Shown here: positions 9,501 to 17,626 of the stretch, piece by piece
Layout: every line of letters starts with the position of its first letter
Numbering within the stretch: the stretch's first letter is position 1
Origin: Streptomyces sp. AJS327
GTDB taxonomy: Bacteria > Actinomycetota > Actinomycetes > Streptomycetales > Streptomycetaceae
NCBI RefSeq assembly: GCF_013450295.1
Contig: NZ_SKBR01000002.1
Coordinates: forward strand, 434,001-498,000
Reading direction: 5' to 3'
DNA length: 64,000 nt
Program-made: the position numbers and the translations under genes
The notes under the pieces: model-generated
Seen by the model: the letters and a program-made list of their open reading frames with translations, nothing else
The model's database searches: none
What the model was told of the DNA's origin: nothing

Positions 9501-9670
9501 CCGCGCACTCCGCGGACCTGCGGGGGACGGGGGAGAAGCAGCGCGGTGAGTCCGTCGAGCGGGACGCGCTGCGCGAGCTGACCCGCACGCTCGGCGCCCA
9601 GCACCCGCAGACCGTCGCGGCCCGCCAACGGGTCCGCCCCCAGTGGGACTTCGAGGCCGACCTCGGCTGA
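6581..9670 (+). CDS. fxsT: FxsT-like TIR / NB-ARC / TPR protein
   Basis: A 1029-residue multidomain protein of the type annotated as FxSxx-COOH system TPR protein. A TIR-like domain (FTVVFPGYHRQW onward, residues about 18-150) is followed by an NB-ARC ATPase with P-loop GMSGIGKT at about 210-217 and LLIFDGWED as Walker B at about 285. A winged-helix segment then leads into a series of TPRs (about 600-1010) of the NNLGVVLRLLGRYQEA style. ATG 6581 is preferred over GTG 6548 because AGGAG at 6568-6572 has proper spacing. It lies 73 nt after the HExxH gene on the same strand. STAND architecture suggests ligand-triggered oligomerisation and TIR signalling; the trigger could be the modified peptide, which is inference. 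Confidence 0.8.
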   Translation: MGAQGEPRAAEEPGEHREDFTVVFPGYHRQWATWIYHTLDGLGHRVTLQRWDPPRERALEDELGDLLLAEGRVVLVLSDWFFQLGPRRDDEDWDRALRGFVAAYQDRFAAVNLTSRALLPATSVLRPAALWGVDAEEAERRLLNRLELPAGTRAARAAGGAPRYPDDPPEVWGDVPLRNTEFTGRDELLNTLQERLVSAGRGAAVCALVGMSGIGKTQVAAEYAYRFSSEYDVVWWINADERGTLRERYSELAPRLGLPAEAGGPGGRIRSLREALRRGEPYRRWLLIFDGWEDPEGAADLLPAGAGHTLITSRNHGWRERADCLAIPGFFRAESTGYLMRRAPRVTAREADEVATEFEDVPLALAQAAAWLGESDMGVADYLRMTRETGAPAAPLTSAPATSLIPAPATPPALSAAPSSAAPPSEYPQSSLTSWSILINQLRRSHPAAVDLLALCTAFAAGRIPLGLVRAVPEAELPEGLRWMVRDRAAWNQALEALTNFSVITQEPVERQRPGEPQAPEGSVRMHRLVHSIVSRLIATGDRDTHQRIVRRALAEADVDNPQDSREWPRYAELLAHLEASGALSSRNQRVRALVINCLRYCNFSGEYSTGVALAERVRGHWRGVLPEDDPLWLQLTLQQGDMLRNSGAFLPAYELHREQVDRLEGIGADESSMTYARSAVAADLRRLGRYVEGVRLQERTSEDAERLFGADDMMTLSARNNLGVVLRLLGRYQEAYTLDLRTLRRKEAVLRARHSSTLRSGNNCAFDLRLLGRYQEALSRQQQVLRLHLQTMGADHPQTLWTRRQLALCQYRAGADRGEIGAMLGALLDASRQVYGTHHHETLVIATDYANLLRASGELSHARDLTLEAEDGYRRLLGQAHPVPTGMQTNAGLLLQAEGDREGALNLLEQAYVGLRTLLGDDHPWTLGSALNASGGRNITGRLQDALALSEDTAERTARVLGDDHPLTLAAHTAHSADLRGTGEKQRGESVERDALRELTRTLGAQHPQTVAARQRVRPQWDFEADLG

Positions 9671-9765
9671 CGGGAACCGGCGCCCCCGCCCCCGCCCAGC
9701 CCGGCAGGGCACCGCCGGGCACCGGACGGCCCGATGGCCGGACGGGACCCGTGCCCGGACGGACC

Positions 9766-9795
9766 GAGGGGCCCCACCGGACGGTGGAGCCCCTC
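9766..9795. terminator. Hairpin in convergent gap (first of two)
   Basis: GAGGGGCCCCACCG (9766-9779) pairs with CGGTGGAGCCCCTC (9782-9795) with one mismatch and a 2-nt loop. It sits between the convergent FxsT-like and kgd genes and can serve either direction. Confidence 0.65.
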
Positions 9796-9810
9796 GGGAC
9801 GAGCGGAGGC

Positions 9811-9847
9811 GTTGGTCCGGCCGGTGCCCCGCACCGGCCGGACCAAC
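9811..9847. terminator. Perfect 17-bp hairpin in convergent gap (second of two)
   Basis: GTTGGTCCGGCCGGTGC (9811-9827) is followed by CCC and its exact complement (9831-9847), ending 4 nt before the kgd stop. It is a strong bidirectional terminator candidate without a U-tract, as is usual in Streptomyces. Confidence 0.8.
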
Positions 9848-9851
9848 GCGC

Positions 9852-12800
9852 TCAGAGGTCGAAGACCTCCTGGATCAGCTGGAGCTGCTCCTGCTGGTGA
9901 CGCTTGCCCGACCCCACGGCGGGCGAGGAGGAGATCGGACGCGAGACCCGGCGCAGCCGGTCCGCGTTCGGCACCGGGTCGGAACCGATGATCAGGTCCG
10001 TGTGGTCGACCATGTTCAGCGCGATGAACGGCCACGCGCCCTGGTTCGCCGGCTCCTCCTGCGCCCACAGGAACTTCGAGGCGCTGGAGTACCGCGCCAT
10101 CTCGGCCTGGATCTCCTCGCTGGGCAGCGGGTACAGCCGCTCCAGCCGGATGATCGCGGTGTCCGTCAGCCCGCGCTTCTGCCGCTCGGCGTCGAGGTCG
10201 TAGTAGACCTTGCCGGAACAGAAGACGACCTTGCGGACGTTGGCCGGGTCCACCGACGGGTCCCCGATCACCGGGCGGAAGCCACCCGAGGTGAACTCCT
10301 CGGTCTGCGAGGCGGCGGCCTTCAGCCGCAGCATCGACTTCGGGGTGAAGACGATCAGCGGCTTGTGGTGCGGGTTGTGGACCTGCCACCGCAGCAGGTG
10401 GAAGTAGTTCGACGGCAGCGACGGCATCGCGACCGTCATGCTGTTCTGCGCGCACAGCTGGAGGAACCGCTCGATCCGCGCCGAGGAGTGGTCCGGGCCC
10501 TGGCCCTCGTACCCGTGCGGCAGGAGGAGGGTGATCCCGGAGGTCTGGTTCCACTTCTGCTCGGCCGAGGAGATGAACTCGTCGATGACGGTCTGCGCGC
10601 CGTTCATGAAGTCGCCGAACTGCGCCTCCCACATCACCAGCGCGTTGGGACGCGTCAGCGAGTAGCCGTACTCGAAGCCCATCGCCGCGTACTCGCTGAG
10701 CAGCGAGTCGTAGACGTTGTACCGGGCCTGGTCCTCGGAGAGGTACAGGAGCGGGGTGAAGTCGTTCCCGGTCTTCTGGTCGAGCAGTACCGCGTGCCGC
10801 TGGCCGAAGGTGCCGCGCCGGGAGTCCTGCCCGGCCAGCCGCACCGGGGTGCCCTCCATCAGCAGCGAGCCGATGGCCAGCGTCTCACCCATCGCCCAGT
10901 CGATCGTGCCGTCCTCGACCATCTGCGCCCGCCGCTGGAGCTGCGGCAGCAACCGCGGGTGCACGGTGATGTGCTCGGGGATGTTGACCTGCGACTCGGC
11001 GATCCGCTTGATGACCTCGCGGCTGACCGCGGTGTCCACCCGCACCGGGAACTCCGCCTGCGGCTCCGGCACGGAGGTCGGCAGCGGGGCCGCCGCCGCG
11101 TCCCGGACCTCGGTGAAGACCTTCTCCAGCTGGCCCTGGAAGTCCTGGAGCGCCTGCTCCGCCTCCTCCATGGTGATGTCGCCCCGGCCGATCAGCGACT
11201 CGGTGTACAGCTTGCGCACCGAGCGCTTCTTGTCGATCAGGTGGTACATCAGGGGCTGCGTGAAGTGCGGGTTGTCGCCCTCGTTGTGGCCCCGGCGCCG
11301 GTAGCAGATCATGTCGATGACGACGTCCTTGTTGAACGCCTGGCGGTACTCGAAGGCGAGCCGCGCGACGCGCACGGCGGCCTCCGGGTCGTCACCGTTC
11401 ACGTGGAAGATCGGCGCCTCGATCATCCGGGCCACGTCGGTGGAGTACATCGAGGAGCGCGCCGACTCCGGCGGCGCCGTGTACCCGACCTGGTTGTTAA
11501 TGATGATGTGCACGGTGCCGCCGGTGCGGTAGCCGCGCAGCTGCGACATGTTGAGCGTCTCGGCCACCACGCCCTGGCCCGCGAAGGCCGCGTCGCCGTG
11601 CAGCTGGATGGGGAGCACGGTGAAGTCCGTGCCGCCCTTGCCGATGATGTCCTGCTTGGCGCGCGCGACGCCCTCCACCACGGGGTCGACCGCCTCCAGG
11701 TGCGAGGGGTTGGCGGTCAGCGAGACGGTGATCTGCTCGCCGTCCAGCCCGGTGAAGGTGCCCTCGGCGCCGAGGTGGTACTTGACGTCCCCCGAGCCGT
11801 GCATGGACTTCGGGTCGAGATTGCCCTCGAACTCCCGGAAGATCTGGGCGTACGACTTGCCGACGATGTTCGCCAGGACGTTCAGCCGCCCACGGTGCGC
11901 CATGCCGATCACGCACTCGTCCAGCCGGGACTCGGCGGCGGCGTCCAGCACCGCGTCGAGCAGCGGGATGACGGACTCGCCGCCCTCCAGTGAGAAGCGC
12001 TTCTGCCCGACGTACTTGGTCTGGAGGAAGGTCTCGAAGGCCTCCGCCGCGTTCAGCCGCCGCAGGATGCGCAGCTGCTCCTCACGCTCCGGCTTCGCGG
12101 CGTGCGAGCGCTCCACGCGGTCCTGGATCCACTTGCGCTCCTTCGGATCCTGGATGTGCATGTACTCGACGCCGGTGGTGCGGCAGTACGAGTCGCGCAG
12201 CACGCCGAGGATGTCGCGCAGCTTCATCATCGTCTTGCCGGCGAAGCCGCCGACCGCGAACTCCCGCTCCAGGTCCCAGAGCGTGAGGCCGTGCTCGGTG
12301 ATGTCCAGGTCCGGGTGCTTGCGCTGCTTGTACTCCAGCGGGTCGGTGTCGGCCATGATGTGGCCGCGCACCCGGTAGGAGTGGATCAGGTCGAAGACCC
12401 GGGCGGCCTTGGTGACGTCGTCGTCGTGCGAGGCGTCGATGTCCTGGTTCCAGCGCACCGGCTCGTAGGGGATGCGGAGCGCCTTGAAGATGTCGTCGTA
12501 GAAGTCGTTCTGCCCCAGGAGCAGTTGACTCACGACGCGGAGGAACTCGCCCGAGGCGGCGCCCTGGATGACCCGGTGGTCGTAGGTGGAGGTCAGCGTC
12601 ATCACCTTGGAGACGCCGAGCCGGTTCAGGGTGTCCTGCGAGGTGCCCTGGAACTCCGCCGGGTACTCCATCGCCCCGACGCCCATGATCATGCTCTGCC
12701 CCGGCATCAGCCGCGGCACCGAGTGGACGGTGCCGATGCCACCGGGGTTGGTGAGGGAGCAGGTGACGCCGGAGAAGTCCGCCATCGTCAGCTTGTTGTC

Positions 12801-13637
12801 CCGGGCCCGCCGGACGATGTCCTCGTAGGCCTGCCAGAACTCGAAGAACGTCAGCGTCTCGGCCTGCTTGATGGCCGCGACCACCAGCTGCCGGTCGCCG
12901 TTCGGCTTCACCAGGTCGATCGCGAGACCCAGGTTCACGTGGTCCGGCTTGACCAGCGTCGGCTTGCCGTCCTTCTCCGCGAAGGAGTGGTTCATCGACG
13001 GCATCGCCTTCATCGCCTGCACCATGGCGTAGCCGATGAGGTGGGTGAAGGACACCTTGCCGCCGCGGGCGCGCTTCAGGTGGTTGTTGATGACGATGCG
13101 GTTGTCGAACAGCAGCTTGACCGGGACGGCCCGCACGCTGGTCGCCGTCGGCAGCTCCAGGCTGGCGCTCATGTTCTTCGCGACCGCCGCGGCCGGACCG
13201 CGCAGCTGCGTGTACTCCGGGCCGGACGGCTGCTCCGCCGCCTCCTCCGCGGCCGCGGCCGGGGCGGGTGCCGCGGGCTTCGCCGGGGCGGCCGCCTTCG
13301 GCCGCTCGGGCGCCGCGGGCTTCGACGCCGCCGGAGCCTGGGCCGCCGGCTGGGGCGGGGCCGCCGCCGGCGCGGGAGCCGCTGGCTGGGCTGGGGCCGT
13401 CGGCGCGGCGGGGGCGGGCTTCGACGGCGCCGCCTCGGGCGCGGCCGCCCCGGCCCCGGGCTTGTAGTCGGCGAAGAAGTCCCACCAGGCTCGGTCTACC
13501 GAGTTCGGGTCCTGGAGGTACTGCTGGTAGATCTCGTCGACGAGCCACTCGTTGGCGCCGAACGTGGTGGCAGGGGGCTTCCCCTGCCCGCCCTGGTCGG
13601 CTGAGGCACTCGCGCTATTGGGGGACTGAGACGACAC
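9852..13637 (-). CDS. kgd: Multifunctional 2-oxoglutarate dehydrogenase/decarboxylase (E1o with fused E2 domain)
   Basis: A 1261-residue actinobacterial KGD, the TPP-dependent E1 of the TCA cycle that decarboxylates 2-oxoglutarate, with a fused succinyltransferase domain. The N-terminal [19 protein letters not shown] is the usual E1o segment. An Ala/Pro/Lys-rich linker (about 60-135) leads to the acyltransferase domain with DHRVIQG at about 353. The E1 part begins near 400, with GMAHRGRL at about 577 and the TPP-binding GDAAFAGQG at about 682. Length and order match the family. It is monocistronic, starts at GTG 13637, and its 5' region (13638-13800) carries a TAGCCT box about 60 nt upstream that could be a -10. 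Confidence 0.97.
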   Translation of the reverse strand: MSSQSPNSASASADQGGQGKPPATTFGANEWLVDEIYQQYLQDPNSVDRAWWDFFADYKPGAGAAAPEAAPSKPAPAAPTAPAQPAAPAPAAAPPQPAAQAPAASKPAAPERPKAAAPAKPAAPAPAAAAEEAAEQPSGPEYTQLRGPAAAVAKNMSASLELPTATSVRAVPVKLLFDNRIVINNHLKRARGGKVSFTHLIGYAMVQAMKAMPSMNHSFAEKDGKPTLVKPDHVNLGLAIDLVKPNGDRQLVVAAIKQAETLTFFEFWQAYEDIVRRARDNKLTMADFSGVTCSLTNPGGIGTVHSVPRLMPGQSMIMGVGAMEYPAEFQGTSQDTLNRLGVSKVMTLTSTYDHRVIQGAASGEFLRVVSQLLLGQNDFYDDIFKALRIPYEPVRWNQDIDASHDDDVTKAARVFDLIHSYRVRGHIMADTDPLEYKQRKHPDLDITEHGLTLWDLEREFAVGGFAGKTMMKLRDILGVLRDSYCRTTGVEYMHIQDPKERKWIQDRVERSHAAKPEREEQLRILRRLNAAEAFETFLQTKYVGQKRFSLEGGESVIPLLDAVLDAAAESRLDECVIGMAHRGRLNVLANIVGKSYAQIFREFEGNLDPKSMHGSGDVKYHLGAEGTFTGLDGEQITVSLTANPSHLEAVDPVVEGVARAKQDIIGKGGTDFTVLPIQLHGDAAFAGQGVVAETLNMSQLRGYRTGGTVHIIINNQVGYTAPPESARSSMYSTDVARMIEAPIFHVNGDDPEAAVRVARLAFEYRQAFNKDVVIDMICYRRRGHNEGDNPHFTQPLMYHLIDKKRSVRKLYTESLIGRGDITMEEAEQALQDFQGQLEKVFTEVRDAAAAPLPTSVPEPQAEFPVRVDTAVSREVIKRIAESQVNIPEHITVHPRLLPQLQRRAQMVEDGTIDWAMGETLAIGSLLMEGTPVRLAGQDSRRGTFGQRHAVLLDQKTGNDFTPLLYLSEDQARYNVYDSLLSEYAAMGFEYGYSLTRPNALVMWEAQFGDFMNGAQTVIDEFISSAEQKWNQTSGITLLLPHGYEGQGPDHSSARIERFLQLCAQNSMTVAMPSLPSNYFHLLRWQVHNPHHKPLIVFTPKSMLRLKAAASQTEEFTSGGFRPVIGDPSVDPANVRKVVFCSGKVYYDLDAERQKRGLTDTAIIRLERLYPLPSEEIQAEMARYSSASKFLWAQEEPANQGAWPFIALNMVDHTDLIIGSDPVPNADRLRRVSRPISSSPAVGSGKRHQQEQLQLIQEVFDL

Positions 13638-13805
13638 GGCGGCAACCGCCCTCTTCCGCTTCCTTGGGTGGTGGACAGCGGAAATAAAGGCTACGCCTCT
13701 CTGGCCGTTTGGTGCAGTCCGGTAGCCCCCGAGGTCGCGTACATCACACTCGAACTCTGGTTTCAGGACGAGAATTGGCGGGAATCACGCGAGGTTTCGG
13801 CATGA

Positions 13806-13828
13806 CGAGGCAGCCGGTGGCCGCCTCG
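13806..13828 (-). terminator. Hairpin downstream of the two-component genes
   Basis: CGAGGCAGCC (13806-13815) and GGCCGCCTCG (13819-13828) form a stem with one mismatch and a 3-nt loop, about 90 nt beyond the histidine kinase stop on the minus strand. The rest of 13638-13916 holds the kgd promoter region. Confidence 0.45.
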
Positions 13829-13916
13829 ACGCGTCCCCGGTGGGGCGGTCGCTGGAACGTCCGCCATCCCGCCGCCGGCGGGTAATGATTTCGTCAAGGA
13901 CCGTCCCGAGCCTACG

Positions 13917-15311
13917 TCACATCCGTTCGTCGGCCAGCCCCGGGAGGGTGACCTGGATGCGGCAGCCCCGCGGGGACTCCGCGACCCGGATCCGGCCGCC
14001 GTGCAGATCGACCGCCCAGCGGGCGATGGCCAGCCCCAGACCGGTGCCGCCGTCGCCCGAGCCCTGGCCGGTCTGGCGCTGGCGCAGTGGCGGGCCCGCC
14101 CGGCGGTCCGCCGGCTCCTTGGCCCGGTTGAAGCGCTCGAAGACCCGGTGCCGCTCGTCCCGGGGGATGCCCGGCCCCTCGTCCAGCACCTCGACGCCGA
14201 GGCTCTCCTCGGCTCCCCCGTCCGGCCGGAAGGCGCGCACGGTGACGCGGCCGTGCGGCGGGCTGTGCTTGACCGCGTTGTCGATGAGGTTGGCCACCAC
14301 CTGGTGCAGCCGCTCGGCGTCCGCGTAGGCGGTCAGCTCCGGCGGTGACACGTCCAGGTGCAGGTGCACGTCGGTGCGCGCGTGCCCGGAGCCCTTGCTC
14401 ATGTTGGCCTCCTTGAGCACCCCCGCCAGGTACGGCCACACCTCGAAGCGCCGGGCGTGCAGCGGCACCACCCCGCTGTCCAGCCGGGAGAGGTCCAGCA
14501 GGTGGTCGACGAGCCGCCCCAGCCGCTCGGTCTGCGCGAGCGCGGTGCGCATGTTCTCCGGGTCGGCGTCGGAGACGCCGTCCACCACGTTCTCCAGCAC
14601 CGCCCGCAGCGCGGCGATCGGGGTGCGCAGCTCGTGCGAGACGTTGGCGACCAGCTCCTTGCGGTGCTGGTCGACGGACTCCAGGTCGGCCGCCATCTGG
14701 TTGAAGGTCTCGGCCAGCTCCCCGAACTCGTCCCGCCGCCCCACCCGGACGCGGCGCGAGTAGTCGCCGTGCGCCATGGCCTTGGCCGCGTCGGTCATCT
14801 CGTCCAGCGGGTAGGTGAGCGACTGTGCGACGAACTGGGTGATCAGCAGTGAGGCGATGATCGAGAACACCGTGATGACCCGCAGCTCGGTCGCCGAGTA
14901 GACCGCGAAGAGCGCGAGCAGCGTGGTGATCGTCACCGAGGTGATCACGAGCGCCCCGAGCGCGGCCTTGACGGAGCGGTACGGGTCGAGCGGGCGCAGC
15001 CCCTCCCACAGCTGCGCTCCCGCGCGGCTGACGGCGGGCTCCCAGCGGCGGCGCAAGCGCCCGGCCAGCGGCGGCAGCCAGGCCCCCAGCGCGCGCAGCG
15101 GTGGTCCGCAGCGCTGGCGCACCCGGGCGGCGACCGAGCGGCAGCGCCGGGCCAGCCGGGCCAGCGCGGCGGCCGTGGCGCGGGCGCCGCGCGCGGTGGC
15201 CCCGCGGGACCCGGCGCCGGAGCGACGGCGCGCGCGCAGCTTACGGACCAGTGGACTCCATTGATCGCGCAGGCGCCGGGCCAGCGGCGCCGCGCGGTCG
15301 GTGAGCGACAT
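13917..15311 (-). CDS. Sensor histidine kinase with HAMP domain
   Basis: A 464-residue kinase forming a two-component pair with the upstream regulator (19-nt gap). The N-terminal 110 residues are Arg-rich and presumably cytoplasmic. Two hydrophobic segments (about 120-138 and 145-163) with almost no loop between them are followed by HAMP (LDEMTDAAKAMAHGDYSRRV). The H-box VSHELRTP lies at about 222, the N-box NLIDNAVKHS at about 340, and the G-boxes DEGPGIP and GGTGLGLAI follow. About 25 extra residues rich in Arg/Gln/Gly are inserted between the last two boxes. Without a periplasmic domain it probably senses a membrane or cytoplasmic signal. SD-like GGAAGGG abuts the ATG, so the exact start is uncertain. 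Confidence 0.93.
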   Translation of the reverse strand: MSLTDRAAPLARRLRDQWSPLVRKLRARRRSGAGSRGATARGARATAAALARLARRCRSVAARVRQRCGPPLRALGAWLPPLAGRLRRRWEPAVSRAGAQLWEGLRPLDPYRSVKAALGALVITSVTITTLLALFAVYSATELRVITVFSIIASLLITQFVAQSLTYPLDEMTDAAKAMAHGDYSRRVRVGRRDEFGELAETFNQMAADLESVDQHRKELVANVSHELRTPIAALRAVLENVVDGVSDADPENMRTALAQTERLGRLVDHLLDLSRLDSGVVPLHARRFEVWPYLAGVLKEANMSKGSGHARTDVHLHLDVSPPELTAYADAERLHQVVANLIDNAVKHSPPHGRVTVRAFRPDGGAEESLGVEVLDEGPGIPRDERHRVFERFNRAKEPADRRAGPPLRQRQTGQGSGDGGTGLGLAIARWAVDLHGGRIRVAESPRGCRIQVTLPGLADERM

Positions 15312-15330
15312 CCCTTCCGTCGCCGGCCCT

Positions 15331-16098
15331 TCAGACCCCGTCGGTCGCGGGGGCCGGGGTCTCCAGCGCGTACCCCACGCCGTGCACCGTCCGGATCCGC
15401 TCGGCCCCTATCTTCCGCCGCAGCGCCTTGATGTGACTGTCCACGGTGCGGGTGCCGGAGGCGTCCGCCCAGTCCCAGACCTCGGCCAGCAGCTGTTCCC
15501 GGGAGAGCACCGCGCGCGGCGAGTGCGCCAGGCAGACCAGCAGGTCGAACTCGGTCGGCGTGAGGTGCACGTCCTCGCCGGTGACCCGGACCCGGCGCTG
15601 TGCGTGGTCGATCTCCAGTTCGCCGAGGCGGAGGGTGCCGCTGCGGGGGGTGTGCGCGGCGAGCGCCGCCCGCTCGACCCGGCGCAGCAGGACGTGCACC
15701 CGGGCGGCGACCTCGCGCATGGAGAACGGTTTGGTCATGTAGTCGTCGGCGCCGACGCCGAGGCCGACGAGCATGTCGGTCTCGTCGTCCCGGGCGGTGA
15801 GCATCAGCACCGGAACCGGCCGCTGGGCCTGCACCCGGCGGCAGACCTCCAGGCCGTCGAAGCCCGGCAGCATGATGTCCAGCACCAGCAGGTCGGGCTG
15901 CCACGCCTCGGCGGTGTCCACGGCGGTGGGGCCGTCCGGCGCGGTCTGCACCTGGAAGCCCTCGGCCCGCAGGCGCCGCGCGATGGCGTCGACGATGGTG
16001 GGGTCGTCCTCCACGACCAGGATGCGGCGCTGGGCGCCCGGAGTGGCCGCTGGGGCGGCGGCCCCGGTTTGCGACTGCGAGTTGTTCTTCTGGTCCAT
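15331..16098 (-). CDS. OmpR/PhoB-type response regulator
   Basis: A 255-residue regulator, first gene of the RR-HK operon. After a 23-residue Gln/Asn/Ala-rich extension the receiver begins at RRILVVEDD. The phosphoacceptor is Asp74 in LLVLDIMLPG, the Thr switch is in LMLTARDD, and the Lys is in MTKPFS. The C-terminal winged helix contains LTPTEFDLLVCLA and RTVDSHIKALRRKIG, typical of the OmpR family. Genes in this position beside kgd and lon are known from other Streptomyces, as far as I remember, so the pair looks like core genome. The regulon is unknown. Confidence 0.95.
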   Translation of the reverse strand: MDQKNNSQSQTGAAAPAATPGAQRRILVVEDDPTIVDAIARRLRAEGFQVQTAPDGPTAVDTAEAWQPDLLVLDIMLPGFDGLEVCRRVQAQRPVPVLMLTARDDETDMLVGLGVGADDYMTKPFSMREVAARVHVLLRRVERAALAAHTPRSGTLRLGELEIDHAQRRVRVTGEDVHLTPTEFDLLVCLAHSPRAVLSREQLLAEVWDWADASGTRTVDSHIKALRRKIGAERIRTVHGVGYALETPAPATDGV

Positions 16099-16177
16099 TC
16101 GGCCCCGCCCCTGCGTCCGCCCGTGACTCGGTCGTGTGTCTACTGGCAGAAGCGTAAGGGCCTCATGTGGGGTGCGG

Positions 16178-17017
16178 CTACGCCGGTTTGACGGCGAAGT
16201 GGACCACGTCGGGGACGCCTCGGGCGACCGGGCTCTCTTCGGTCCTTACGCTGGTGAATCCGGCAATCCGCAGCTCTCGCTCGAAGTCGGCGGAGGCCCG
16301 CGCCGACCAGACGGCGAGCACGCCCCCGGGGGTCAGCAGCGCGTGGCAGGCGCTGAGCCCGGCGGGGGAGTACAGCGAGCCGTTGTCCTCGGTGACCGTC
16401 CACTCCGGGCCGTTGTCGATATCGAGACAGAGCGCGTCGACGCTCGCGGGGACGCCCCGGCGCACCGTCTCGACCAGGTCGGCGTGGAGCACGGTGGTGC
16501 GCGGGTCGCGGAGCGCGGCGCGGGACAGCGGGGCGAGCGGCGCCCGCTCCCCGGCGTGCCAGTCCAGGACGGCGGCCTCCCGCTCCACCACGGCGACGGT
16601 TCCCCAGCGCGGCTCGGCCGCCGCCTCGGCCAGCGAGAAGCCCACGCCGAGTCCGCCGATGAGCAGGGTGGGGGCGGCCCGGTCCGGTGGGAGCGCGGCG
16701 AGCGCGGACCGCACCAGCAGGCGTTCCGACCGGCCGTCGGAGGTGTCCATCAGGAAGCAGCCGTTGGCGATGATCTCGTACACCCCGTTGAGCCCCGCCG
16801 CGTCCCCGCCGTCACGGTCCCCGCCCGCCGTCGCGGGGCCCGGCTCCCCGGTAGCGCGGTGGCGCAGCACGATCTCGCCGTGCGGCCCCCGCCGCCGGTC
16901 GAGGACGGTGGGTTCCGCCCCGGGCCCGTAGCCCAGCGGGCCCGGGGCGGGCGGCCGGACGGGCCGGGCGGACGGCCGCGGGGGCGGGGCGGACTGCGGG
17001 CTCGGGGCCTCTGGCAC
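16178..17017 (-). CDS. Spermidine-synthase-like SAM-binding protein
   Basis: A 279-residue protein with a Rossmann SAM-binding motif LLIGGLGVGFS (about 135) and an acidic loop LCLDIDNGPEW (about 210), as in spermidine synthase-type methyltransferase folds. It lacks a convincing polyamine-site signature, so the substrate is not predicted. The N-terminal 30 residues are Pro-rich. GTG 17017 has AGGGAGG 6 nt upstream. It lies 79 nt upstream of the response regulator on the same strand and next to lon, a placement shared with other Streptomyces as I recall. Confidence 0.8.
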   Translation of the reverse strand: MPEAPSPQSAPPPRPSARPVRPPAPGPLGYGPGAEPTVLDRRRGPHGEIVLRHRATGEPGPATAGGDRDGGDAAGLNGVYEIIANGCFLMDTSDGRSERLLVRSALAALPPDRAAPTLLIGGLGVGFSLAEAAAEPRWGTVAVVEREAAVLDWHAGERAPLAPLSRAALRDPRTTVLHADLVETVRRGVPASVDALCLDIDNGPEWTVTEDNGSLYSPAGLSACHALLTPGGVLAVWSARASADFERELRIAGFTSVRTEESPVARGVPDVVHFAVKPA

Positions 17018-17512
17018 GGCGGCCTCCCTGGGGTCGGGCGCGGTCGCGGACGCCGCGGGCGCGCGTCCGGCGGGGCACCGGCGCCGGGCGCCGGATGGGG
17101 CGGCGCGGCCGCCGGTGCGGGCCTCCCGGCCGGTGGCGCCCAGTGGTCTGGGCCACTGGCGGCCTGATCGTCACGGTGGCTGGCCGGGAGGCGCGGTGCG
17201 GGGCGCGGCGCCGACGATCATCCTCGCGCCGTCCGGGCTCCCCGCCAAACCGTTTGCGGGAAGACCGCGGCTCCCTCGCCCCTGGCCTTCGCCCCCGGCC
17301 CGCGAGGCGGCGACGGCGGTGCCGGTTCCGGGGGAATCCGGGGGAATCCGGGGAAGCGGACGGGGGCCGCCGGGGTTCGGAGGGGTGTCGGGGCGGCGCG
17401 CGGCCGCCGTCGAGGCGGGCGCTCCCCGCGCAGGGGCCTGGGTGGTGGGCGGTGGTGGACGGTGAGGGGGTGCGGAAGCGGGGACCCAAGGGGCGGTCCA
17501 CGGAGGGGTGTT

Positions 17513-17541
17513 CGGGGTGTTCGCCCACGGTGAACACCCCG
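17513..17541 (+). promoter_or_regulatory. Palindrome with GTTCGCC core, candidate ClgR site of lon
   Basis: CGGGGTGTTC (17513-17522) pairs with GAACACCCCG (17532-17541). It contains GTTCGCC at 17519-17525, which matches the first half of the ClgR consensus GTTCGCY-N5-GCG reported for clp and lon promoters in Streptomyces; the second half is less exact. It lies about 45 bp upstream of the HAIR element. The rest of 17018-17500 shows only G-rich repeats (GGGGGAATCC repeated near 17327-17350). Confidence 0.5.
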
Positions 17542-17584
17542 GGATCGGGCGGGCGGGGCGGGGAACATCCCGGACCGTCATGAG

Positions 17585-17605
17585 GTTGAGCGTGTAGTAC
17601 TCAAG
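17585..17605 (+). promoter_or_regulatory. HAIR operator (HspR binding site) of lon
   Basis: TTGAGC at 17586-17591, a 7-nt spacer and ACTCAA at 17599-17604 give the HspR inverted repeat found before heat-shock genes in actinobacteria. It ends 22 nt before the lon ATG, so bound HspR would block transcription; heat shock would relieve it. Confidence 0.88.
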
Positions 17606-17626
17606 TTGGCTGCCAAGGGAGAGATC

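Noticed and set aside
9897..13604. Long + strand frames across kgd
   Set aside because: Antisense to a fully supported kgd; residue composition (His/Val/Arg-rich) is typical of shadows.
17018..17500. Possible gene between the spermidine-synthase-like gene and lon
   Set aside because: Frames are Arg/Pro-rich with no SD; the region is better explained as a regulatory stretch.
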